Source of the DNA: AP-15 sp963796155
Lineage (GTDB): Bacteria; Pseudomonadota; Alphaproteobacteria; ATCC43930; CGMCC-115725
DNA length: 64,000 nt
Direction of reading: 5' to 3'
Assembly: GCA_963796155.1 (NCBI GenBank)
Contig: CAWCKT010000003.1
Coordinates: 48,833-112,832 of the forward strand
The notes beneath the pieces were generated by a model, which did not search any database, was not told the origin of the DNA, and saw only the letters and a program-made list of their open reading frames with translations. The position numbers and the translations under genes were made by a program. Positions 1-8,185 of this stretch are shown here, in pieces (position 1 is the first letter of the stretch; each line of letters opens with the position of its first letter).

Positions 1-3
1 TCG

Positions 4-792
4 TCATTTGGCATCCCGTCCTCCCGTCAGACCTTCGGGGAGCCTAGTTCCGCCACTGCAGCGCGCACGATCGATCTGCGCCTGCGTCAAGCCTTCGGTG
101 GCCTCGAGATCGGCATCCGACAGATCGGCACCGTCGAGCCTCGCCAGGCGCAGATAGGCGCCGCGCAAATTGGCGCCGCGCAGCGAGGCGCCGGCCAGAA
201 ACGCGCCGCCGAGCCGCGCATCCCGCAGGTCGGCCTGATCGAGCCGCGCCTCGCGCAATCCGACGCCGCGCAGGTTCGCCTCGCGCAGATCGGCCCGCAC
301 GAGCACGGCCGCATCGAGCAGCGCGCCGCTCAAATCAGCGCCACGTAGGCAGGCGCCATGGAGCGCCGCCTTGGCCAAGAGGGCGAACTCCATTTCCGCT
401 CCGTCGAGACACGCATTATTGAGGCTCGCCGAAACCAGGTTCGCCCCGCTGAGACGCGCGCCGGAAAGGTCGGCATCGTCTAGGCGCGCCTCCTCGAGTA
501 CCGCACCGATCAGATTTGCCCTCAGCAGCTTGGCGCGGGTCAGATCGGCACCCTTGAGCAGGGCCCGGTCCATCTTGATCCCGCACAGGTTGAGCCCTGA
601 GAAATCTCGCCCGGTCAGATCGGCCGAGGCAAAATTCGCGCGGTGGCCTCGGTGCCATTCCGTTTCCAGGTAGAGCCGGTGCTCCGCCAACAACCGATCG
701 ATTTCGTCCGGTGAAAGCACGTGAACGGGTGGGCGCGTCGAAAAATCGATCTTTCCGGCAAATGGCGATCGCGGCCGATCCGCCTCCGACAT
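4..792 (-). CDS. Pentapeptide-repeat protein
   Basis: The 262-residue protein consists, from about residue 50 to 240, of uninterrupted A(D/N)LxxA-type pentapeptides (for example LSGANLVSASL and LREANLRGVGL). Such repeats fold into a right-handed four-sided beta-helix. There is no signal peptide or membrane segment, so it is probably cytosolic. The first 45 residues are not repetitive and carry a charged stretch around DEIDRLLAEHRLYLETEW. Family roles range from gyrase mimicry to scaffolding, and nothing here points to one of them. The gene stands alone, divergent from the hydrolase at 981. The stop codon lies three bases from the window edge, so the gene is complete. Confidence 0.9.
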   Translation of the reverse strand: MSEADRPRSPFAGKIDFSTRPPVHVLSPDEIDRLLAEHRLYLETEWHRGHRANFASADLTGRDFSGLNLCGIKMDRALLKGADLTRAKLLRANLIGAVLEEARLDDADLSGARLSGANLVSASLNNACLDGAEMEFALLAKAALHGACLRGADLSGALLDAAVLVRADLREANLRGVGLREARLDQADLRDARLGGAFLAGASLRGANLRGAYLRLARLDGADLSDADLEATEGLTQAQIDRARCSGGTRLPEGLTGGRDAK

Positions 793-980
793 CGACCGAT
801 CCTATTCCCAGGCGGAGACCATCACGGGCAAATCAATACACCCGCGGGGTCATGGCCGAACAGCTTTGAGCCAAACCTATACGTCGGCAGGGTCGCAGGA
901 TTTTGCAATCCAGCTGCGCGACCATTGCAGCCAAGCGCAGCGAGGCGCTACCTTCCGACGGCTGTGCAAGAGGTGTCGTG

Positions 981-1766
981 ATGGCGACGGGTACGGGGTG
1001 GACCGAAACGGCCGTCGAGGTGGCCGGAGTGAAGCTGCATCTCGCGCGCGCCGGCAGCGGACGGCCGGTCCTGGTGCTGCACCACGACATCGGCAGCCCG
1101 GAGCGGCTCGACTTTTATGACGCGCTGGCGCGCCGCTTCGACGTGCTCGTTCCGCACCATCCGGGGTATGGTAAGTCGGAGCGACCGCAATGGCTGCGCA
1201 GCGTGCGCGATGTCGCGGTCATGTATCAATGGCTGCTCGCTGATCTCGGGGTCGAGCGGGCATCGCTGATTGGGCTTGGCTTTGGCGGCTGGATGGCGGC
1301 GGAGATGGCGACGATGGCGCCACGCGAGTTCCATCGGTTGGTGCTGGTCGGGGCGATGGGGCTGAAGCCGCCCGAGGGCGACATTTTCGACCAGGCAATC
1401 GTGAGCTACCTCGATTACGCACGCGCCGGTTTTCACGATCAGCAGGCGTTCGCCCGCATCTACGGCGACGTCACGACCGACCAGCTGGTCGATTGGGACC
1501 TGTGCCGCGAGATGTGCTTCCGCATCGCCTGGAAGCCTTACATGTATAGTCAGACCCTGCCGCATTTGCTCGGCGCCGTGCGCGCCCCGGCGCTCGTCGT
1601 GTGGGGCGACGACGACAAGGTGGTGCCGAGGGGTGCGGGTGAGCGCTATGCAGCGCTGCTGCCAAGGGCGCGGCTTGTTACCGTGCGAGCCGCCGGGCAT
1701 TGCGTCGAGATGGAGCAGCCGGGCGAGCTCGCCACGCTGGTCAGCGCCTTCGTCGAAGAGAATTAG
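981..1766 (+). CDS. Alpha/beta hydrolase-fold protein lacking the usual nucleophile serine
   Basis: This 261-residue single-domain alpha/beta hydrolase has an oxyanion-type HHDIGSP loop near residue 40. The nucleophile elbow reads GLGFGGW near residue 105, so glycine stands where GxSxG would place the catalytic serine. The acid loop WGDDDKVVP and the histidine AGHCVEMEQP are present. ATG 981 is preferred over an upstream extension to 903 because family homology begins at VAGVKLHLARAGSG. The LLM-family monooxygenase starts 38 bases downstream on the same strand, so the two probably form an operon acting on one substrate class. The missing serine suggests a lyase- or dioxygenase-like chemistry, or a non-catalytic role; which one cannot be told from the sequence. 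Confidence 0.85.
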   Translation: MATGTGWTETAVEVAGVKLHLARAGSGRPVLVLHHDIGSPERLDFYDALARRFDVLVPHHPGYGKSERPQWLRSVRDVAVMYQWLLADLGVERASLIGLGFGGWMAAEMATMAPREFHRLVLVGAMGLKPPEGDIFDQAIVSYLDYARAGFHDQQAFARIYGDVTTDQLVDWDLCREMCFRIAWKPYMYSQTLPHLLGAVRAPALVVWGDDDKVVPRGAGERYAALLPRARLVTVRAAGHCVEMEQPGELATLVSAFVEEN

Positions 1767-1804
1767 CTGGTCGACCGGGCCGCGATCGGCCCAAGGAGGA
1801 AGCC

Positions 1805-3046
1805 ATGCATGTGATGTACTTCACCGAGCAACCGATGTCGGCCTACCCCGCCAAGATCGGACTCGAATTCGGCGCCACCGCGCTGATGTTCTCAAACAAG
1901 TATTTCGACCCGGTCGCCGGCAGCCGGCTCTACAACGAATACCTCGAGCAATACATCTATGCCGAGGAGATGGGCGTCGAAGGCTTCATGCTGAACGAGC
2001 ATCACAACGCGCCGTTCTGCATGCAGGCCAAGTGCAATATCTTCGCATCGATCCTCGCTGCGGTGACCAAAAAGGCAAAGATCGTCCTGCTCGGCAACCC
2101 GCTACCGTTGGCCGAAAACCCGGTGCGGCTCGCCGAAGAGCTGGCGATGATCGACATGATCTCGAAGGGCCGCTTGGTCTCGGGCTTTGTGCGCGGCGGC
2201 GGCCAGGAGCAACTCGCCAACGGGGTCAGCCCGGCCTACAACCGCGAGCGGTTCGAGGAAGCGCACGACCTGGTGGTCGCGGCGTGGACTCGCGAGGGTC
2301 CGTTCCGCTGGGAGGGCACGCATTATCAGCACCGTGTCGTCAATCCGTGGGCGGTCCCTTTGCAAAAGCCCTATCCGCGGGTGTGGATCCCCGGCGTGCT
2401 GAGCAAGGAAACGATCATCTGGGCGGCGCGGCAGCGCTATCCGTACATCGCGCTGAACACCTCGATCGAGGCGACGAAAAATATCTGGAAGATCTACGAC
2501 GAGGTGGCCGCCGAAACCGGCTACATCGCGGGTCCCGAGAACCGCGGCTATCTACAGCAGGTCCATGTCTCGGACAGTGAAGAAAAGGCTGAGAAGAACG
2601 CCCGTCAGTTCCTGTGGATGCAGGGCGAGTTCACCGGCCTCGCGCATCCGGTGTGGTCGAGCCCCTCGGGATATTTCTCGCCCGAGCATCGCCGCCAATT
2701 TGTCGAGTTCGCGGTCGGACGGGCGGAGAGCCCGCGCGGCCGGCCGACATTCGAAAAGCAGGTCGCCGACGGGCGGGTCATCTACGGCACGCCCGACACG
2801 GTCATCCCGAAGTTGCGGCGCGTGCTCGAAGAGACCCGGCCGAGCATCTATGGCCTCTGGGGCAATGACGGCTCGGTCAGCCCGGATGACGCCAAGACCT
2901 GCATCCGGCTGCTGGGCCAGGAGGTTATGCCGGCGATGCGGGAAATCGGCAAGGAGCTCGGCCTCAAGGATCCGTTCGAGAGCAACGCCCCGGTCCACCT
3001 GCGCTACTCGACCGACCTCAAGCAAATGCCGCAAGCGGCCGAATAA
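1805..3046 (+). CDS. LLM-class flavin-dependent oxidoreductase
   Basis: This 413-residue member of the bacterial-luciferase-like (F420/FMN-dependent) TIM-barrel superfamily starts at ATG 1805, behind the strong ribosome site AAGGAGG at about 1794. The motifs MGVEGFMLNEHHN (residues 58-70) and GRLVSGFVRGGGQEQL (about 120-135) are the family's EHH and RxxGG(G) signatures. Such enzymes reduce O2 with FMNH2 to oxidise or cleave organic substrates. The gene follows the alpha/beta hydrolase at 981-1766, a common partner in small catabolic operons. The substrate is unknown. The open frame extends upstream to 1700, but that part overlaps the hydrolase and is not used. Confidence 0.9.
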   Translation: MHVMYFTEQPMSAYPAKIGLEFGATALMFSNKYFDPVAGSRLYNEYLEQYIYAEEMGVEGFMLNEHHNAPFCMQAKCNIFASILAAVTKKAKIVLLGNPLPLAENPVRLAEELAMIDMISKGRLVSGFVRGGGQEQLANGVSPAYNRERFEEAHDLVVAAWTREGPFRWEGTHYQHRVVNPWAVPLQKPYPRVWIPGVLSKETIIWAARQRYPYIALNTSIEATKNIWKIYDEVAAETGYIAGPENRGYLQQVHVSDSEEKAEKNARQFLWMQGEFTGLAHPVWSSPSGYFSPEHRRQFVEFAVGRAESPRGRPTFEKQVADGRVIYGTPDTVIPKLRRVLEETRPSIYGLWGNDGSVSPDDAKTCIRLLGQEVMPAMREIGKELGLKDPFESNAPVHLRYSTDLKQMPQAAE

Positions 3047-3198
3047 CCTGCGGAACCGGCGCCGCAGGCGTCCGGACCGTCAGATCGACGATCCGGGCGT
3101 TGTGGCACCTTACCGATCGGTGATATTGACTGAGAGTTCGGCGCGGTAGCGCGACAATTCGCGTTCAGATCGAACCAGCGCCGGTAGGGAGGATGCCC

Positions 3199-4500
3199 AT
3201 GACTTGCGTGTTATCGCGCGCTCGAACAGCGGTACTCGCGGCAGCGTTCGGCGGCCTCTTCGCCGCCCCCTGGCCGCTTTCCGCGCAACCGGCGCCGACC
3301 AGTCCTGCCCCGGCCGCGCAACCCTCATCGCCAGCCGCGGCGACGCAGGCGGCGACGCCTCCTTCTTGGGCGCAGGGACGTCCGGACACGGAGGGGGCAA
3401 CAAATCTCGCGCCGGTGGCGCCGCCGCCAATCGCTACCGCCGCCGACAAGCTTCCCGTTGCGAAGCTGAAGGTCCCGAAGAACTTCAATATCGAAGTCTA
3501 TGCCAGCGGTATGCCGGATGCGCGCTCTCTGCGGATAGATGACAAGGGGACGGTATTCGTCAGCAACCGTGTCCTCGACAAGATCTATGCAATCGTCGAC
3601 AGGAACGGCAAGCGCGAAGTCAAGACGTTGCTGACTGGACTGTTTCGGCCGAACGGCATCGCCCTCCACAACGGCGCGCTCTACATCGCAGAGCTCAACA
3701 AGATCTCGAAGGTCGACGATATCGAGGATCACCTCGATAACACGCCGAAGCCGACCGTCATCTACAGCGACCTGCCGAGTGACGAGCCGCACGGGTGGAA
3801 GTTTCTCGCTGTCGGACCCGACAACAGGCTTTATTTCAACATCGGCGCACCCTGCAACATCTGTATGCCGTCGCCGGCGCATGCCCAGCTTCGCAGCATC
3901 AACCTCGACGGCAGCAACGCCGAGGTGGTCGCCCACGGCATTCGCCAGGTCGTCGGCATGGATTTCCACCCGGTGTCGAAGGTGCTCTATTTCACCGAGA
4001 ACCAGCGCGACTGGCTGTCGGAGGACGAGCCGCAGGACAAGCTGAACCGCCTCCTCCATCCCGGCAAGGACAATTTCGGCTTCCCCTATTGCGACGGCGG
4101 CGACATCGAGGACCCGATCTACGGCTGGGGCCACAGCTGCAACGAATTCACCAAGCCGATCGCGCAGTTGGGGCCGCATTCGGCGCCGCTCGGCATGCGT
4201 TTCTATACCGGCCACATGTTCCCGCGCGAATACCAGGATGCGATCTTCATCGCGCGCCACGGCTCCTGGAACAAGACGAAGAAAATCGGCGGCGACATCG
4301 TCGTCGCAAAGCTCAATCCCGACGGGACGGTGAAGTCGGTCGAGCCGTTCATCACCGGCTTTCTCGTCAACAACAACTATATCGGGCGCCCGGTCGACAT
4401 CGAGCTGATGAAAGACGGGTCGATACTGATCTCGGACGACTGGAACGGCGCGGTGTATCGGGTCAGCTACGGTACGGCGCGCGTCAGCATGCGACGCTGA
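3199..4500 (+). CDS. Sorbosone-dehydrogenase/PQQ-glucose-dehydrogenase-like beta-propeller protein
   Basis: An exported protein of about 433 residues. An N-terminal signal peptide ending near LSAQP is followed by an Ala/Pro-rich linker to about residue 75, then a six-bladed propeller typical of soluble PQQ sugar dehydrogenases and L-sorbosone dehydrogenase. Family motifs seen are PNGIALHNGALYIAE, DEPHGWKFLAVGPD, NQRDWL, FGFPYC and IARHGSWN. ATG 3199 is chosen over ATG 3193 because GGGAGG at 3187-3192 sits six bases before it. The cytochrome c gene begins nine bases after the stop, so electrons from substrate oxidation probably pass to that cytochrome in the periplasm. Whether PQQ is bound is inferred from the family only; the substrate is unknown. 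Confidence 0.85.
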   Translation: MTCVLSRARTAVLAAAFGGLFAAPWPLSAQPAPTSPAPAAQPSSPAAATQAATPPSWAQGRPDTEGATNLAPVAPPPIATAADKLPVAKLKVPKNFNIEVYASGMPDARSLRIDDKGTVFVSNRVLDKIYAIVDRNGKREVKTLLTGLFRPNGIALHNGALYIAELNKISKVDDIEDHLDNTPKPTVIYSDLPSDEPHGWKFLAVGPDNRLYFNIGAPCNICMPSPAHAQLRSINLDGSNAEVVAHGIRQVVGMDFHPVSKVLYFTENQRDWLSEDEPQDKLNRLLHPGKDNFGFPYCDGGDIEDPIYGWGHSCNEFTKPIAQLGPHSAPLGMRFYTGHMFPREYQDAIFIARHGSWNKTKKIGGDIVVAKLNPDGTVKSVEPFITGFLVNNNYIGRPVDIELMKDGSILISDDWNGAVYRVSYGTARVSMRR

Positions 4501-4508
4501 CCAGCGCC

Positions 4509-5090
4509 GTGCATTGGTGTGCCGCCCGCGCCAGCGCCCTGGCGGCGATGGTGGCGGCAGGAATATGGCCGTGCGCCGCCGCCCCTCCGCCGGAGCGGCT
4601 CGAACCCTGCCTCGCCTGTCACGGCGCCGATGGCCAATCGGAGACCGCGGAGGTACCCTCGCTGGGCGGGCAGCCTTCGCCATACACATTGATCCAGCTC
4701 GTCATGTTCCGCGAGGGGCTCCGCGTCGCCGAGCCGATGAATACGATGACCAAGGGGTGGAGCGACGCCGATCTGCAACAGGCGGCGGATTTTATCGCCA
4801 CGCTGCCGCCGCCCAAGCCGCCTGCCGATCCTGGCGACCCCGACCGGCTCGAGCGGGCGCGCGCCCTTACTGTGCAGAACCATTGCAATGTCTGCCACCG
4901 CCCCGATTTCTCCGGCCAGCAGAATGTGCCGCGACTGGCCGACCAGCGGGAAGACTATCTGCTGAAGACCTTGCGCGAGTATAAGAGCGGCGCGCGCCGC
5001 GGCTACGATGCAACGATGGCCGAGGTCCTGCAGCCGATCGGCGACGCGCAGTTAGTCGATTTCGCCTATTACCTTGCGCACGCTCGTTGA
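4509..5090 (+). CDS. Diheme class I cytochrome c
   Basis: A secreted cytochrome of about 193 residues with two CxxCH haem sites, CLACHG near residue 36 and CNVCHR near residue 126. The spacing and overall plan are those of cytochrome c4-like diheme proteins. A hydrophobic leader ASALAAMVAAGIW precedes the first haem and should direct export. GTG 4509 is the best start, since no ATG in frame gives a full signal peptide; ATG 4548 would shorten it. The gene follows the sorbosone-dehydrogenase-like gene immediately and presumably accepts electrons from that periplasmic enzyme. The exact start is uncertain. Confidence 0.85.
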   Translation: MHWCAARASALAAMVAAGIWPCAAAPPPERLEPCLACHGADGQSETAEVPSLGGQPSPYTLIQLVMFREGLRVAEPMNTMTKGWSDADLQQAADFIATLPPPKPPADPGDPDRLERARALTVQNHCNVCHRPDFSGQQNVPRLADQREDYLLKTLREYKSGARRGYDATMAEVLQPIGDAQLVDFAYYLAHAR

Positions 5091-5171
5091 GGTAGTCACC
5101 CGGGCCGGCCGCGCGCGGGGCCGAACATCGTCGGCCCGCACCGCGGGGTTCGTGGGAGCAGCACAGCTGGG

Positions 5172-6968
5172 TTAGAGCTGGTCCGGATCGAAATCCAGCA
5201 CGGTGCCCGCGCCGACGGCTCCGGGAAGATAGCCCGGCGCGAGCGCCAGGAAATGCTCGGTATAAAACCGCGCAGTCACGCGCTTGGCGGCGAGAAAGGC
5301 TGTATCGCCGCTGTCTTCGGTGTTACGACGTTCGGCGGCGAGGGCCATCCGTGCCGTCAGCCAGCCGGCGCAGACTGTCCCCAGCAACTCGAGATACGGC
5401 ACCGACCCGGCCGCTGCCCGTGCCGCCTCTGCTTCGACAAGATAGGAGGTCGCCGCTTGGAGTGCCGTAAGCCCTTCTTGCAACGGTCGGGCGATCGCGG
5501 CGAGGTCGGCTGAACGAGCCTGACCGATCGCCGCCGCCGTTGCCCGCATCTCGGCGATCAGCGCCGCCGCGGCTTCGCCGCGGTCACGCGCGAGCTTGCG
5601 GCCGACGAGGTCGTTCGCCTGGATGCCGTTCGTTCCCTCATAGATTGGCGCGATGCGGGCATCGCGAAAATGCTGTGCCGCGCCGGTCTCCTCGACATAT
5701 CCCATCCCGCCATGCACCTGGATGCCGGTCGAGGCGACAGCCACCCCGAGATCGGTGCACCACGCCTTGACCACCGGGATCAGCAAGTCCGCCCGACTTT
5801 GCGCTGCTCGACGCGCCGCGGGCTCGGGGTGGCGGCGGCCCCGGTCGATCATCGCGGCGGCGTAATAAGCAAGGCCACGCATCGCCTCGGTCGCGGTGCG
5901 CATCCACAGCAGCATGCGGCGTACGTCCGGATGATGGATGATCGGCAGCGCCTCGCCATTCGGTGCGGCGCCGAGAGGCCGCCCCTGCACCCGGATGCGC
6001 GCGAAGTCGCGGGCCTGTTGATAGGCGCGTTCGGCGATCGCCACGCCCTGCAGCCCGACATTGAGGCGGGCGGCGTTCATCATCGTGAACATGTACTCGA
6101 GGCCGCGATTCTCCTCTCCGATGCGCCAGCCGATGGCCCCTTCGTCTTCGCCATAGGCGAGCACGCAGGTCGGCGAAGCGTGGATGCCGAGCTTGTGCTC
6201 CAGGCTCAACGTGCGCACGTCGTTGTGCGGTCCCGGGCCGCCCTGGTCATCGGGCAGGAACTTCGGCACGAGAAAAAGCGAGATGCCGCGGCTGCCGGGC
6301 GGCGCTTCGGGGGTACGCGCCAGCACCATGTGGATGATGTTCGACGCCAAGTCGTGGTCGCCATAGGTGATGAAGATCTTCTGCCCGCTGAGCCGGTAAT
6401 GCTCGCCCCAGCGCGGATCGTGGGCCGGCAGCGCACGTGTCCGCAACGCCGCGAGATCCGATCCGGCCTGCGGCTCGGTCAAGTTCATCGTTCCGGTCCA
6501 TTCGCCGGAGACGAGCTTCCGCAAATAGCGCTGCTTTTGCTCGTCCGAGCCGTGCGCCTGCAGGAGCTCGACCGCACCGACGGTCAGCAACGGACAGAGG
6601 GCAAAGCTCATGCAGGCGGAATTCCACATCTCTGCAACCGGTATGGCGAGGGCGAGCGGCAGACCCTGGCCGCCATATTCGGGATCGAACGCGAGCCCGT
6701 TCCAGCCACCCTCGACATAATGGGCATAAGCCTCGCGAAACCCCGGCGGGGTGCGCACGACACCGTTTTCGAGCACGCTGCCGGCGCGGTCGGCCGGCTG
6801 GTTGAGCGGCGCCAGTACATTGCCGGCGAGTTTCGCCGCCTCGTCGAGTATAGCCTCGGCGAGGTCGGGAGTGGCCGCCTCGTAGCCGGGCAGCCGCGCC
6901 AATTCCTCGAGCCCGGCCACCTCATCGAGCACAAAGCGCATATCGGCGACTGGAGCGGCATAGGACAT
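5172..6968 (-). CDS. Acyl-CoA dehydrogenase, DmdC-like (598 residues)
   Basis: A long-form acyl-CoA dehydrogenase. An N-terminal extension precedes the helical domain, then FAD/substrate motifs MNLTEPQAGSDLAALRT (about residue 160), GQKIFITYGDHD (about 195) and the C-terminal signature VHGGMGYVEETGAAQHFRDARI with YEGTNGIQANDLVGRK (about 425-470). Length and motifs match the 3-methylmercaptopropionyl-CoA dehydrogenase (DmdC) subgroup, whose members oxidise various acyl-CoAs to enoyl-CoAs and pass electrons to ETF. The catalytic glutamate should be the E of IYEGTNG. The gene stands alone, convergent with the cytochrome gene, so the true substrate (methylthiopropionate, fatty acyl or other) is open. 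Start ATG 6968 gives the usual MSYAAPVADMRFVL opening. Confidence 0.9.
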   Translation of the reverse strand: MSYAAPVADMRFVLDEVAGLEELARLPGYEAATPDLAEAILDEAAKLAGNVLAPLNQPADRAGSVLENGVVRTPPGFREAYAHYVEGGWNGLAFDPEYGGQGLPLALAIPVAEMWNSACMSFALCPLLTVGAVELLQAHGSDEQKQRYLRKLVSGEWTGTMNLTEPQAGSDLAALRTRALPAHDPRWGEHYRLSGQKIFITYGDHDLASNIIHMVLARTPEAPPGSRGISLFLVPKFLPDDQGGPGPHNDVRTLSLEHKLGIHASPTCVLAYGEDEGAIGWRIGEENRGLEYMFTMMNAARLNVGLQGVAIAERAYQQARDFARIRVQGRPLGAAPNGEALPIIHHPDVRRMLLWMRTATEAMRGLAYYAAAMIDRGRRHPEPAARRAAQSRADLLIPVVKAWCTDLGVAVASTGIQVHGGMGYVEETGAAQHFRDARIAPIYEGTNGIQANDLVGRKLARDRGEAAAALIAEMRATAAAIGQARSADLAAIARPLQEGLTALQAATSYLVEAEAARAAAGSVPYLELLGTVCAGWLTARMALAAERRNTEDSGDTAFLAAKRVTARFYTEHFLALAPGYLPGAVGAGTVLDFDPDQL

Positions 6969-7304
6969 GTCGGGTCTCCCGGCTGCGTCTCCCTGCTCTC
7001 AGTGAGAATACGCGAAAAACACTCTAATCGGGTCCCTCTTTCGATCACAAAATCATGCTACTTGCTCTACTTACGTGTAACCATCGCGCCCTCAGGGAGG
7101 CCTGCAGGGAGGCGAAACGGCCCCCTGAGGGAGGCGGCAAGGAGAGGCGGCAATGCCTCGCGCGAAGCTATGGCTGCGTGAGGCTACCCGATCGTGATGA
7201 TCCCGGTCTTTACGGTGCCCAGCTAGCTCGATCATCCTCCACTATCTGTTGCTGCGGCAGCTCCGCCGTCGGGCCCATCAGCCCGCGGCATAGACGAGGG
7301 ACCG
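6969..7304. other. Gene-free interval between acyl-CoA dehydrogenase and nirC
   Basis: No coding signal was found. It should hold the promoter of the acyl-CoA dehydrogenase (reading left) at its left edge and the 3' end of the nirC transcript at its right edge. A CCTCAGGG ... CCCTGAGG inverted repeat lies at roughly 7090-7130, embedded in GGGAGGC-type direct repeats. It has no T-run, so it is not a clear intrinsic terminator. Confidence 0.5.
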
Positions 7305-8117
7305 CTACTCCGCCGCGGCGAGGCTCGCGGAGGCGGGCACCGCGGCTGGGGTGCGCGACGCCGCCCAATAGCCGAGCCCCATGATTCCGGCGCCGGCGAT
7401 TGCATTGCCGATCGTCACCCACAGCAGGTTCCATCCCAGCCCCGAGAGCGACACAGTCGCCGGGTGCTCGGTGAGGAGGGCGATCGACAACAGCGTCATG
7501 TTGGCGACCGAGTGCTCGAAGCCGCTGGCGATGAAGGCATAGAGGCACCAGAAGATGGCGATGCATTTGGCGGCGTCGCTGGTCATCCGCGCCGACGTCC
7601 AGATTGCCAAGCAGACGAGCCAATTGCACAGAATGGCCCGGGCCATGAGTTCGAGCGCCGGCGCATTCATCTTGGCCGCCGCGACGGTGACGATCAGCGG
7701 CGCCTTGCCGCCCAGGCCGAGCAGGGCCGGGCTGCCGCCGCCGGCGACGAACAGCGCTGCCAGGATGACGCAGCCGAACAGATTGCCGGCCCAGGACAGG
7801 CCCCAACAGGCGCCAAGCTCGCAGAGGCTGGTGCGGCCCCGGAGCCAGCCATGCGTCATGAACATCGTGTGGCCAGTGAACAGGTCGGAACCGGCGAAAA
7901 TCACCAAGGTCAGCGCAATGCCGAACGAGGCGCCCATCACAACCGGGCGAATGCTCGGATCGACCGCGTTGCCGACGCAGAAAATCAGGATGATGCCCAT
8001 GCCGACATAGGCGCCGGCCATCATCGAGCTGATCGTGAACCCAAGCGGCGAGCGCCGCAGAAACGCCGACTTGGCGACGGCCGTCTTGGCGAACTGGTCG
8101 ACAGTGTCGAGGAACAT
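7305..8117 (-). CDS. nirC: Formate/nitrite transporter family channel (NirC-like)
   Basis: A 270-residue FNT-family membrane protein with six hydrophobic segments. Typical features are SSMMAGAYVGMGI near the N-terminus, GSDLFTGHTMFMTHG (about residue 80), CNWLVCLAIW (about 160) and GFEHSVANM (about 195), which contains the conserved pore-region histidine. The family moves nitrite, formate or hydrosulfide across the inner membrane. Its place at the end of the reductase operon favours nitrite. ATG 8117 is chosen because AAGGAGAG precedes it; the frame stays open to 8708 but that overlaps the flavoprotein gene. A decayed copy of this gene's 3' end lies at 11963-12094. Confidence 0.92.
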   Translation of the reverse strand: MFLDTVDQFAKTAVAKSAFLRRSPLGFTISSMMAGAYVGMGIILIFCVGNAVDPSIRPVVMGASFGIALTLVIFAGSDLFTGHTMFMTHGWLRGRTSLCELGACWGLSWAGNLFGCVILAALFVAGGGSPALLGLGGKAPLIVTVAAAKMNAPALELMARAILCNWLVCLAIWTSARMTSDAAKCIAIFWCLYAFIASGFEHSVANMTLLSIALLTEHPATVSLSGLGWNLLWVTIGNAIAGAGIMGLGYWAASRTPAAVPASASLAAAE

Positions 8118-8185
8118 CAAACTCTCCTTGCGGCAAGGCTTTGATCGGCGGCGGCCGCCTTTCCGGGCGGCCGCCGGTATCGGTT

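Noticed and set aside
3325..4689. Long antisense open frame (454 codons) opposite the sorbosone-dehydrogenase-like gene
   Set aside because: Arg/Asp/Val-rich shadow of a GC-rich gene; no family motif, while the plus strand encodes a recognised protein.
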